Positions 5,498 through 12,616 of a stretch of 15,752 nucleotides of DNA are shown here, in pieces; within the stretch, counting starts at the first letter, position 1; every line of letters begins with the position of its first letter. The notes beneath the pieces are model-generated. The model saw only the letters and a program-made list of their open reading frames with translations. It made no database searches and was not told the DNA's origin. The translations under genes and the position numbers were made by a program. Location of the stretch: positions 1-15,752 of the forward strand of contig JAFAPJ010000501.1 in assembly GCA_019247255.1 (NCBI GenBank). The letters run 5' to 3'. This DNA is from Methylobacteriaceae bacterium. Its GTDB lineage: Bacteria > Pseudomonadota > Alphaproteobacteria > Rhizobiales > Beijerinckiaceae.

Positions 5498-8400
5498 TAG
5501 CCGTTGGAGCGATCGGTTGGCGCGGGCGCGCCGCCGGTGCGGGCCGGCCGCGCCGCGTCGGCGCCCGAGAGCTCCGGTCCGGCATCGGGATGGGCGGCCC
5601 GCCAATCGTCGAGCAGCTCGCGCAAGGCATCGGACTTCGCGACCTGCGCGGCGATGCGGCGGAACTCGCGCGAGTCCCCCGCCCCCGGCGCGACGAGCGC
5701 CGCGAAGGCCTTCGCGTCCGGGCTGTCCGCCATCTTCGGCCCGAACTTCTGGCCGAGGCGGTCGGCTCCGATGCGGTCCTCCGCGAGCAGATAGGCGACG
5801 CCCGCCCGGATCACCTCCGCCCGCTCCCGATCCGTCAGCGGCGCGGGCTCGCTCCAGCGCGTGCCGAGGAGCTGCTCGCCGGTCTCGCCGGCCTCCCGCC
5901 AGCGCCGGGCCGCCCAGAGCACGTGGGCGCGCATGCGCTCGGCCTCGGGCCCGGTCTCGCCGTCCAGGACCTCGAGCGCGAGGTCCGTGCGGGTGAGGTC
6001 GGCCTGCGCCTTGGCCTCGAGGAGCGTGCGGAAGCGTCGGACGTCCTCAGGCAGCTCGGGCAGGCGCGTCGAATGAAGCGCCGCGAGCGCCAGAACGGGC
6101 TTCCCGGCCATCAGGCGGACGGCCGCGAGCCTCGCGGCGATCGTGGAGCGCGCGGCGCCCACGAGGCGCTTGTCCACTTGATGCTGCAGGAGCTCGCCCG
6201 CCTGCTCGAGAAGGTCGAGCTCCACGAGCTTGTCGGACAGACGACGCACGATCTCGTCGCCCCGCCGCCCAGGCGGCGCGAGATAGCGGAAATCGAAGTA
6301 GAGCGCGAGCGTGTCGACGGCCGACATTTTCTCGCTCTCTGGGCCGAGCATGAGCGCCTCGAACTGGCGCATGACCTCGTCGCTAAGAGAGCGCACGCCC
6401 GGGTCGTCGCCGAAATACCGGTTGGCGATGCGGGCGAGCGCGAACATGTCGCGCCACCGGCCGAGCCGGCCGTAGAGCCGGGCGAGCTCCGTCGTCGTGG
6501 CGGCCTCGACCGCGTCGCCGCGCCAAGCGACGGACAGGAGCTCGAGCTCTTTGACGGCTTCCTCGGGCTTCAGCGCGCCGCCCCGGAGCCGGAGCACGAT
6601 GCTGCGCAGCCGCGCCTCGGCGCCGATGCGGCCGAAATTCTCTGCTCCGAGCCGCGTGTAGGATGCGAGGGCGTCCTCCCCTCGCCCGCTCGCTTCGTCG
6701 ATCCGGGCGCGGGCGAGATCGTGGTCGTCGCGCCCGATCGAGCCGGCCGGGAGACGCCCGATCGCGGTCCATTCGAACTGCGCCCGGCCCACATCGTTGA
6801 GGTCCAGGGCCGCGCGCAGCGCCGCGAGCCTGATCTCGCCGGCGAGCGTCTCGGGATACGCGTCGATCACGTCGTTCGCTCGACGGAGCCCGACGAGAGC
6901 CGGACCCGGCCTCTTCTCCTTGAGCTCGACCACCGCTCGCCACAGCTGCGCTTCGGGCTCCCGGGCCACCACGTCGTCGGCCAGGAAGCCATGCGCGTCC
7001 TTGAAGCGATCGGTCCGCGCGGCCGCGATGCCGGAGAGGATCAGCGCCTCGCGACTGCGCGCGAAGACGGTGTCCTCCGCCCGGGCCAGGTCGAGAACGC
7101 CCGCGGCCTCGTGATTGAGCTCGTTCGCGAGCAGGAACTTCGCGAGCCGCGTCCGAGCCTCCGCCCGGGCCGATCGCGGCGCGTTGGCGCTCGCCGCCAC
7201 GAGCTCGCGATAGCGCGGCAGGACGGGTCCGTTCGCCTCGCGCGACCAGAGCTCGCGGCCGAGGACGAGCGCCGGCCCGTCGCCGCCTTCCCGCCCGTCA
7301 CGGAAGGCGCTCGACAGCGTGAGGCCAGCCTGGCGGCTGACGAGCGCCCCGCCCTCGCCGAGCGCGACCTTCAGGTCGTCGGATCTCGCCTCGACCACGA
7401 TCCCGTGCAGGGTCGGGGCCAGCGCGAACTCCACGAAGGACCGCGTGGTCGGCATGCCCTGGTTGCGGCCCGACGCGGTCACGACCGCGATCCGGGCCCC
7501 GTCGGGCTCGGTCAGCCAGCGCGCCGAGGCCGCACCGGGCAGCTCGACCCTGACGGCCGGCTGGCCAGTTTCGTCCGCCGCCCGGCTCACCCGGACGGCA
7601 TCGGGCGGGAGGAGCCCCGGATGGCCGATCGTCAGGCGCCAGCCCGTCCCGTCCTCGACGAGCCGGGCCCGCCCCTCGCCGACCCGCGAAAAGCGCAGCG
7701 CCGCGAAGCCCTCCTCCGCCACCATCCCGTCGAAGCGGAGCGCCGCGCCGATTCCGGTCGCGAGGGGGGCCGGGTCGATGCGCTCGCGGGCGTCGAAGAC
7801 GAGGGTCAGGTTGGGGCCCCGCTCGAAGGCGGCGGCCGGGGTCTTCGCCGCGAAGGGGAACACGACCCCCGGACCGTCCGGGCTCAGCTCGACCCGCGGC
7901 AGAACCGTCGCGGTCGGCTCGAGGGCCGGACGAGGCTTTCCCGCCGGCGGTGCGGCCACGAGAGGCGCGCGGGCGGTCGCGGCGCCCGGCGGCGCCGAGG
8001 CTTGCCGCGGCTCGACCGCGATGGGAATCAGCACGGCGGCCGCGGCGGGCCGGGTGGGCGGCACGGGCGGCTCCGGCGTCAGCACCGCCGCGGGCTCGGG
8101 CGGGCCCGGCCGCGACAGGTCGACGACGAGCGTGCCCTCCTCCGCGAAGGCGTTCAGGTCGTAGCCGCTCGCGGCCGCGAGCTTAACGGTCAGCGAGCCC
8201 GCGCCCGGGGCGGCCTCCAGCGCCCTTACGCCATCGGCGATCCGAGGCTTCGTGCCGCCCTCGTCCAGGGTGAGGCGGCCGTCGAAGACGAGCTCGGCCG
8301 CCGACCCCGCCTGCTTGACCCGGAACGTCGTGCCGGCCGGCGGCTCGAAGACGAGGCGGGTCAGGCGCGCGCTCTGCGCGAGGCGCAACGCCACGGGCCG

Positions 8401-8913
8401 GGGCGGCTCGACGCGCGCGACACCGGCGGCCTTCAGCTTCTCCTCCGCCTCGCGGGCGCGCTCGGCAAGCTCCGCCACGACCTCGGGCGGCAAGCCCGGG
8501 GGCAGGCCGACCCATCGCGGCGGCAAGAGATCGACGAAGACCTTCTCGCCGGCTTCGAGCACGTTCGTGCGGACCGGCCCGATCAGCGCGAGCCGCAGCC
8601 CCGTCTCGTCCGGGTCGCGCCGCACCACGGACACGTAGCCCGGCAGCTCGGCCACGAGCTTCTCGACCTTGATCCGGGTCGGCTTGCCGAAAGCGATCAC
8701 CAGCACGCCATTCGCGGACTGGATCTTGACCTTGGTGGGCTCGTCGAAGGCGAGCAGGATCCGCCCGTAGCGGTCCGGGACGCTTCCCTGGACGATGACC
8801 TCGCGCGCGAGGGCGGACGCGGCGCCGGCCAGGGACGCGCCCGCAGCGGCCCCGAGCGCGCCCATGACGGCGAGGCAGCGCAGCAGCAGGCCCATGCGCG
8901 CCCGACGCCCCAT
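5497..8913 (-). CDS. Large exported protein: AMIN-like beta modules plus TPR-like helical repeats
   Basis: I recognise no named gene. From ATG 8913 the product is 1138 residues. The start is set by a strong GAGGAGGGG ribosome site eight bases upstream; the GTG at 8922 touches that site and is too close. Residues 1-36 look like a signal peptide ending ASALA, predicting a periplasmic protein. Beta-rich modules resembling one another and AMIN domains lie at about 46-132 (YGRILLAFDEP ... VFVDLLP), 181-268 (LTRLVFEPPAG ... LVVDLSRP) and 341-429, perhaps with a degenerate fourth at 461-534. A Pro/Ala linker fills about 270-335. From about 560 to 1105 the sequence is helical and repeat-like, with TPR-type alternation (for example LARLYGRLGRWRDMFALARI). 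The C-terminal tail is polar. Context (flagellar genes on both sides, motE 82 bases upstream, a CtrA-like box) suggests a role in the flagellar motor or its periplasmic scaffold, but this is inference. A long antisense frame over it is a GC artefact. Confidence 0.85.
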   Translation of the reverse strand: MGRRARMGLLLRCLAVMGALGAAAGASLAGAASALAREVIVQGSVPDRYGRILLAFDEPTKVKIQSANGVLVIAFGKPTRIKVEKLVAELPGYVSVVRRDPDETGLRLALIGPVRTNVLEAGEKVFVDLLPPRWVGLPPGLPPEVVAELAERAREAEEKLKAAGVARVEPPRPVALRLAQSARLTRLVFEPPAGTTFRVKQAGSAAELVFDGRLTLDEGGTKPRIADGVRALEAAPGAGSLTVKLAAASGYDLNAFAEEGTLVVDLSRPGPPEPAAVLTPEPPVPPTRPAAAAVLIPIAVEPRQASAPPGAATARAPLVAAPPAGKPRPALEPTATVLPRVELSPDGPGVVFPFAAKTPAAAFERGPNLTLVFDARERIDPAPLATGIGAALRFDGMVAEEGFAALRFSRVGEGRARLVEDGTGWRLTIGHPGLLPPDAVRVSRAADETGQPAVRVELPGAASARWLTEPDGARIAVVTASGRNQGMPTTRSFVEFALAPTLHGIVVEARSDDLKVALGEGGALVSRQAGLTLSSAFRDGREGGDGPALVLGRELWSREANGPVLPRYRELVAASANAPRSARAEARTRLAKFLLANELNHEAAGVLDLARAEDTVFARSREALILSGIAAARTDRFKDAHGFLADDVVAREPEAQLWRAVVELKEKRPGPALVGLRRANDVIDAYPETLAGEIRLAALRAALDLNDVGRAQFEWTAIGRLPAGSIGRDDHDLARARIDEASGRGEDALASYTRLGAENFGRIGAEARLRSIVLRLRGGALKPEEAVKELELLSVAWRGDAVEAATTTELARLYGRLGRWRDMFALARIANRYFGDDPGVRSLSDEVMRQFEALMLGPESEKMSAVDTLALYFDFRYLAPPGRRGDEIVRRLSDKLVELDLLEQAGELLQHQVDKRLVGAARSTIAARLAAVRLMAGKPVLALAALHSTRLPELPEDVRRFRTLLEAKAQADLTRTDLALEVLDGETGPEAERMRAHVLWAARRWREAGETGEQLLGTRWSEPAPLTDRERAEVIRAGVAYLLAEDRIGADRLGQKFGPKMADSPDAKAFAALVAPGAGDSREFRRIAAQVAKSDALRELLDDWRAAHPDAGPELSGADAARPARTGGAPAPTDRSNG

Positions 8914-8977
8914 GCCCGACACCCCTCCTCGTCCGAGGCCTGCGCGGAGCAGGCGCCGCGACCCTAGGCGGGCGGGG

Positions 8978-8992
8978 CTAACGTCCCCTTAA
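8978..8992 (-). promoter_or_regulatory. Imperfect CtrA-like box upstream of the AMIN/TPR gene
   Basis: CTAA-N7-TTAA deviates from the CtrA consensus TTAA-N7-TTAA at one base. Its centre lies about 72 bases upstream of the ATG at 8913, close to the spacing of the exact boxes before flgB and fliL (54 and 65). It occupies the gap between the motE stop and this gene, so the long gene may have its own promoter rather than depend on fliL transcription. One mismatch lowers certainty. Confidence 0.45.
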
Positions 8993-8995
8993 GGA

Positions 8996-9793
8996 TCAGC
9001 GCCGCGCGGGCGGCACGGCCGGGTCGAGCGCCTGCAGTTCGCCCGCGGGCAGCGCCGGCGCGGCAGGCTTCTCGCCCTCGCCCCCGGCGCGCTTGGCGAG
9101 GGCCACGGTGAGCTTCTGAGCCCCGTCCGGGCTCATCGCGGCCAAGACCTCGGCCATCTTGCGCGGGTTCATCTGCGTGGCGACCTGGACGAGCACGTCC
9201 TGGGGCAGCCGATCGAACACGCGCGCGGCCTCCTTCGGCTTCATGGTCTCGTACATGAGGACGACGCTCTTCAGTCCGGCGGCCTCCGCCTCGGCCTTGC
9301 GGGTCGCGGCCTGGTCGCGCTTGTCCTCGTTCGCCTTGAGGGTCCCGATCTTCTCCTCGAGCCGCCGCTCCTGGTCCTCGATGATCTTCTGCCGCGTCTC
9401 CATCTCGCGGGCGCGCTGCTGCAGCTCCTCGCGGCGCTCGCCGAGGCGCTCGATGATGGCGCGCTCGGCCCCCGTGGGTCCGGAGGCGGCCGGCGCAGCG
9501 CCCGTCCCGCCGGGCTCGCTTGCGACGGGCGCCACGGGAACGGAGGGCGGGGGCGGCTTGCGCTCCGGGACCGAGCCCGTCTCCGCGGGATCGCCGGGAA
9601 CGTAATCGGTTCTAGCGTGAGCCAGCACCCGGGCGAAGGCGGGGAGTTCGCCCGACCGCAGCGGCGCAGGCGGCGAGAACAGCCCGAGCACCTTGAGCGC
9701 CAGGAGCGCGACGGCCCCGATGACCACCCCGTCGACGAGCCTGAACTGGCGCGGCCGGGCGCGGGACCGCCGCACCACGGGCGGCTTCCTCAT
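8996..9793 (-). CDS. motE: MotE-family flagellar motor protein (membrane anchor, coiled coil, MgtE_N-like domain)
   Basis: The product from ATG 9793 is 265 residues. A basic N terminus (MRKPPVVRRSRARPRQFR) precedes one membrane helix at about 19-39, so the rest should be periplasmic. A Pro-rich spacer follows, then a charged coiled coil at about 105-180 (ERLGERREELQQRAREMETR and on). An MgtE_N-like helical domain at about 185-240 carries VVLMYETMKPKEAARVFDRL and VQVATQMNPRKMAEVLAAMS. This layout is that of COG3334; in Sinorhizobium MotE is a chaperone for the periplasmic motor protein MotC. The length exceeds the Sinorhizobium protein, and no cysteine is present. The ATG overlaps the stop of the upstream gene by four bases. 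The frame is open to 10060, but that extension is an Arg/Gly-rich shadow of the upstream gene. Precise role here is not shown by sequence; the symbol reflects family, not proven orthology. Confidence 0.8.
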   Translation of the reverse strand: MRKPPVVRRSRARPRQFRLVDGVVIGAVALLALKVLGLFSPPAPLRSGELPAFARVLAHARTDYVPGDPAETGSVPERKPPPPSVPVAPVASEPGGTGAAPAASGPTGAERAIIERLGERREELQQRAREMETRQKIIEDQERRLEEKIGTLKANEDKRDQAATRKAEAEAAGLKSVVLMYETMKPKEAARVFDRLPQDVLVQVATQMNPRKMAEVLAAMSPDGAQKLTVALAKRAGGEGEKPAAPALPAGELQALDPAVPPARR

Positions 9794-10263
9794 GCAGCGG
9801 CCCGGTTCGCAAGGCGGCGAGCCGCGCGCTCGGCGACGGCCTGAACGGATTCGGCCGCGGATTTCAGCACGTCGGCCGGCGGAAGCGGCTTCTCGGGCGC
9901 GGCTCCGAGCGGCGGGGCCGGCACGGCCGCGAGCTTGCGGGAGAGCGCCGCGATCTGCTCGACCCGCCCGATCAGCGCCTCGCCCTGCGCGACCTTCTCG
10001 CTGAGGGCCGCCGCATGCTGGTCCGCGAGGCGCAGCCGTTCGCCGAGCGTGCGGTCGCATTCGGAGAGCGTGCCGCGCAGCGACTGGATGGCGCGCTCAG
10101 CCGTGTCCGTCGCCGCCGCGAGATCGCCGATCGTCGCCCGCATCGCGGCGTCATGTACCTTCATGCCGGCGATGCGCCGCGACAGACGCAGGCTCGTCAC
10201 GATGGTGGCGACCAGGAGGACGCTCACGAGGAGGTCGGCCATGAGGCCGAAGAGCATGCTCAT
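9790..10263 (-). CDS. DUF6468-like membrane-anchored coiled-coil protein
   Basis: The 157-residue product begins MSMLFGLMADLLVSVLLVAT, a single N-terminal membrane helix (about residues 5-25), then LSRRIAGMKVHDAAMRATIG and a long heptad-like helix to about residue 112. The C-terminal 45 residues are Pro/Ala-rich. As I remember it, this matches the alphaproteobacterial DUF6468 family found between fliL and motE genes; function is not known to me. A second ATG at 10257 is possible. The start lies 8 bases after the fliL stop and the end overlaps motE by four bases, so the three are translated as one unit. The topology (short tail, helix, long coil) suggests a partner or assembly factor for motor proteins, which is inference. 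Confidence 0.75.
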   Translation of the reverse strand: MSMLFGLMADLLVSVLLVATIVTSLRLSRRIAGMKVHDAAMRATIGDLAAATDTAERAIQSLRGTLSECDRTLGERLRLADQHAAALSEKVAQGEALIGRVEQIAALSRKLAAVPAPPLGAAPEKPLPPADVLKSAAESVQAVAERAARRLANRAAA

Positions 10264-10271
10264 CGGCGCGC

Positions 10272-10781
10272 CTACTGGATCACCACTTCCTTGAAGAGCA
10301 CGGCGTCCACCCGGGTCGGCGCAAGCGCGATGTTGACCCGGCGGAGCAGCTCCTCACGAAGCTTGTAGATGCCGCCCGACCCTTCGAGATCGCTCGCGCG
10401 CAGCTCACGCACGAAGACCTGGAAGATGTCCTGGACGCGCGGAAGAAGCGGCGTCACCTCGGGCACGACCTTGGCGTCCTTCACCTCGAGCGCGACCTTG
10501 AACTTCAGGAATCGCGGCCGCTCCTGGTTCGGCTCGGAGGCAAGGTTCACGGTCATCTCCTGGATGTCCACGAAGGCGACCGGCTTGCGCTGCTCCTCGG
10601 CATGGGCGGCGTCCGGATGGGCAGCTGAGCGCTTCATGAACATATAGCCGCCCCCGCCGCCCGCGAGCACGAGCACGGCGAGGGCGCCGATGATCAGCTT
10701 CTTCCTGCCGCCGCCGCTCGCCGGAGGGGCGTCGGCGCCCTCTTCGGCTTCCGCCGCCTCCGGCTTCGCTTTCTTGGCCAT
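10272..10781 (-). CDS. fliL: Flagellar basal-body associated protein FliL
   Basis: FliL is a bitopic inner-membrane protein that rings the stator and supports torque. From ATG 10781 the product is 169 residues, as usual. A polar cytoplasmic N terminus (MAKKAKPEAAEAEEG) leads to one membrane helix at about 27-49 (KLIIGALAVLVLAGG). The periplasmic FliL domain follows: FVDIQEMTVNLASE, RFLKFKVALEV, VVPEVTPLLPRVQDIFQVFV and the ending LAPTRVDAVLFKEVVIQ. The frame is open to 10823, but the ATG at 10781 gives the family N terminus. It opens a fliL / DUF6468-like / motE unit rather than the fliL-fliM pair of Caulobacter. An exact CtrA box is 58 bases upstream. Confidence 0.94.
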   Translation of the reverse strand: MAKKAKPEAAEAEEGADAPPASGGGRKKLIIGALAVLVLAGGGGGYMFMKRSAAHPDAAHAEEQRKPVAFVDIQEMTVNLASEPNQERPRFLKFKVALEVKDAKVVPEVTPLLPRVQDIFQVFVRELRASDLEGSGGIYKLREELLRRVNIALAPTRVDAVLFKEVVIQ

Positions 10782-10838
10782 GGTCCCGCCCGGCGGCACG
10801 GCTGCCCCGCGCCTCTGCCGCAATCTGCCGTCGCTTGG

Positions 10839-10853
10839 TTAATCCCGGGTTAA
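10839..10853 (-). promoter_or_regulatory. CtrA-type box (TTAA-N7-TTAA) facing fliL
   Basis: TTAA-TCCCGGG-TTAA matches the CtrA full-site consensus exactly and differs from the flgB box in one spacer base plus flanks. It is 58 bases upstream of the fliL ATG, suiting a -35 position and a start near 10811. It directly abuts the palindrome at 10854-10874, so two regulators might compete here. Confidence 0.75.
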
Positions 10854-10874
10854 GCCCGGCAGCTTTTGCCGGGC
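10854..10874. promoter_or_regulatory. Palindrome GCCCGGCA-N5-TGCCGGGC, candidate NtrC-family (FlbD-like) site
   Basis: A perfect 8-bp dyad with a 5-base spacer, abutting the fliL CtrA box on one side and lying about 97 bases upstream of the flgF -24 element on the other. A further half (TGCCGGGC) is at 10881-10888. The same dyad with the same spacer length is at 3021-3040. Position and shape fit an enhancer for the flgF sigma-54 promoter and a repressor site for fliL, as FlbD does in Caulobacter. A simple intergenic hairpin remains possible. Confidence 0.5.
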
Positions 10875-10969
10875 GAGTGCTGCCGGGCGGCCGGGACGGT
10901 CCATGGCACGGTTCTCGGGCGCGAAGCTTAAGTCGTTGGAAACCATACCGTTCGCCCGTTCTACCCGGC

Positions 10970-10985
10970 TGGCACGCCCCCTGCG
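10970..10985 (+). promoter_or_regulatory. Sigma-54 -24/-12 promoter of flgF-flgG-flgA-flgH
   Basis: TGGCACGCCCCCTGCG matches TGGCACG-N4-TTGCW at the whole -24 block and at TGC of the -12 block, with the required GG-N10-GC spacing. Transcription would start near 10996, giving a leader of about 57 bases before flgF. This is the best sigma-54 match I see, and it sits in the only promoter-sized gap upstream of the operon. In Caulobacter, rod, hook and ring genes of this class are sigma-54 dependent. Confidence 0.7.
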
Positions 10986-11052
10986 CTGACCCATTCGCCG
11001 GATCCACGCTGGGGAGCGTCGGGGACCGGCGGGACATCAGGGGAGCGGTTCC

Positions 11053-11802
11053 ATGGAGAACGCGCTGCTCGTCGGCATCTCGCGCCAGGTGGCGCTTGGC
11101 CGCGAGCTCGAGATCATCGCCAACAACATGGCGAACGTGTCGACGAACGGCTTCAAGAGCCGCTCGTCGCGCTTCGAGGATTTCGTGATGCCGAAGGCGA
11201 GCGCGGACGCGTTTCGCCGGCCCGATCGCCGCCTCTCCTACGTCATCGACGCCGGGACGACGCTCGATCCGTCCGCCGGGCCGATCGAGATCACCCGCAA
11301 CCCGCTCGACGTCGCGATCAAGGGCGACGGCTTCTTCGTCATCCAGACGGCGGCCGGCGAGCGCTACACGCGCAACGGGGCCTTCTCGCTCGACAGCAAG
11401 GGCCAGCTCGTCACGAGCGACGGCGTCGCCGTCATGGGCGAGAACGGGCCCATCACCTTCGACCAGAGCGAGAGCGACATCGCGATCGCGGCCGACGGCA
11501 CCGTCTCGACGAAGCAGCAGACCCAGAAGGCGAAAATCCGCCTCGTGCGCTTCGCCGACCCGCGCGCGCTGCGCAACGAGGGCGGCAACACCTTCTCGGC
11601 CGCGACCGCCCCGGAACCCGCCGGCCGGACGAGCCGGCTCGAATCCGGCGCGATCGAGCGCTCCAACGTCCGGTCCGTCCTCGAAATGACGCGCCTCATC
11701 GAGGTCAACCGCTCCTACGCGAACGTGGCGGCCATGATCGGCCGCATCGACGACCTCAAACGCAACGCGATCTCACGCCTCGCCGACACGGCGACGAGCT
11801 GA
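11053..11802 (+). CDS. flgF: Distal (FlgF) rod protein
   Basis: FlgF is a rod subunit between the proximal rod and FlgG. The product is 249 residues, beginning MENALLVGISRQVALGRELE followed by the rod motif IIANNMANVSTNGFK at about residues 21-35. The middle has the FlgE/F/G-type block NPLDVAIKGDGFFVIQT, then YTRNGAFSLDSKGQLVTSDG. The C-terminal D0 helix is NVRSVLEMTRLIEVNRSYAN. GGGGAG before the ATG is a good ribosome site. It heads the flgF-flgG-flgA-flgH operon. The NVSTNGFK and VLEMTRLIEVNRSYAN forms identify FlgF rather than FlgG. Confidence 0.95.
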   Translation: MENALLVGISRQVALGRELEIIANNMANVSTNGFKSRSSRFEDFVMPKASADAFRRPDRRLSYVIDAGTTLDPSAGPIEITRNPLDVAIKGDGFFVIQTAAGERYTRNGAFSLDSKGQLVTSDGVAVMGENGPITFDQSESDIAIAADGTVSTKQQTQKAKIRLVRFADPRALRNEGGNTFSAATAPEPAGRTSRLESGAIERSNVRSVLEMTRLIEVNRSYANVAAMIGRIDDLKRNAISRLADTATS

Positions 11803-11814
11803 CGGAGCCTTCTC

Positions 11815-12606
11815 ATGCGCGCGCTACAGACCGCGGCCACCGGGATGGCCGCCCAGGAGCTCAACGTCCAGGTCATCTCCAACAACATCGCGAACCTGCG
11901 CACGACCGGCTTCAAGCGCCAGCAGGCGCAGTTCCAGGACCTGCTCTACGACAGCCTGAAGCGCCCCGGCAGCGCGACCTCCGACCAGGGCACGATCATG
12001 CCCTCGGGGCTCGTGATCGGCTCGGGCGTGAAGACGGTGGCGACGCCCCGCGACATGAGCCAGGGCACGCTCACCTCGACCGGCAAGAGCTACGACCTCG
12101 CGATCCGGGGCGAGGGCTACTTCAAGCTCCGCATGCCGGACGGCACCTTCTCCTACACGCGCGACGGCAATTTCGGCCTCGACGCCCAGGGCCAGCTCGT
12201 CACCCAGAACGGCTACGCGGTGGAGCCCGGCATCACGGTGCCGCAGAACGCGACCGCCGTGACGATCGGCGCGCAAGGGACCGTGCAGGCGACGATCCCG
12301 GGCCAGAGCGCGCAGCAGACGCTGGGCACGATCCAGCTTACCCGCTTCATCAACAAGACGGGCCTGAACTCGATCGGCGACAACCTCTTCACCGAGACGG
12401 CCGCCTCCGGCCAGCCGATCGACGGCACCCCGGGCCAGGAGGGCTTCGGGAACCTGCAGCAGACCTATCTCGAGGACGCGAACGTGAACGCCGTCACCGA
12501 GATCTCCGGGCTGATCGCGGCGCAGCGCGCCTACGAGATGAACTCGAAGGTCGTGACGGCGGCTGACCAGATGCTGTCCGTCACGAGCCAGATGTTCCGC
12601 GGCTGA
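11815..12606 (+). CDS. flgG: Distal rod protein FlgG
   Basis: FlgG builds the distal rod that passes through the P and L rings. The 263 residues match the family length (about 260). The start MRALQTAATGMAAQELNVQV with VISNNIANLRTTGFKRQQAQ is the FlgG N-terminal signature. DLAIRGEGYFKLRMPDG and YTRDGNFGLDAQGQLVTQNG follow in the central domain. The C terminus has YLEDANVNAVTEISGLIAAQ and the RAYEMNSKVV helix. GGAG lies nine bases before the ATG, and the gap to flgF is 12 bases. Confidence 0.97.
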   Translation: MRALQTAATGMAAQELNVQVISNNIANLRTTGFKRQQAQFQDLLYDSLKRPGSATSDQGTIMPSGLVIGSGVKTVATPRDMSQGTLTSTGKSYDLAIRGEGYFKLRMPDGTFSYTRDGNFGLDAQGQLVTQNGYAVEPGITVPQNATAVTIGAQGTVQATIPGQSAQQTLGTIQLTRFINKTGLNSIGDNLFTETAASGQPIDGTPGQEGFGNLQQTYLEDANVNAVTEISGLIAAQRAYEMNSKVVTAADQMLSVTSQMFRG

Positions 12607-12616
12607 GGGCTGACCC

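Noticed and set aside
3908..5500. Plus-strand frame of 530 codons running through the fliO tail and fliP
   Set aside because: It is Arg/Pro-rich, shifted relative to two recognised genes, and crosses their intergenic gap. It is a frame shadow of fliO and fliP.
5590..8967. Open plus-strand frame of 1125 codons opposite the AMIN/TPR gene
   Set aside because: Its product is Arg/Gly/Glu-rich with no domain, and the minus-strand gene has a signal peptide, a strong ribosome site and coherent folds. Long antisense frames are expected when G+C is this high.
9790..10060. N-terminal extension of the MotE-like frame up to 10060
   Set aside because: It overlaps the DUF6468-like gene entirely and is Arg/Gly-rich; the ATG at 9793 gives a normal membrane-anchor start and a four-base coupling overlap.
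10928..10943. Possible CtrA site before flgF around cTTAAG
   Set aside because: Only one TTAA half is present; the second half at the N7 position reads GAAA. A sigma-54 element explains this promoter better.
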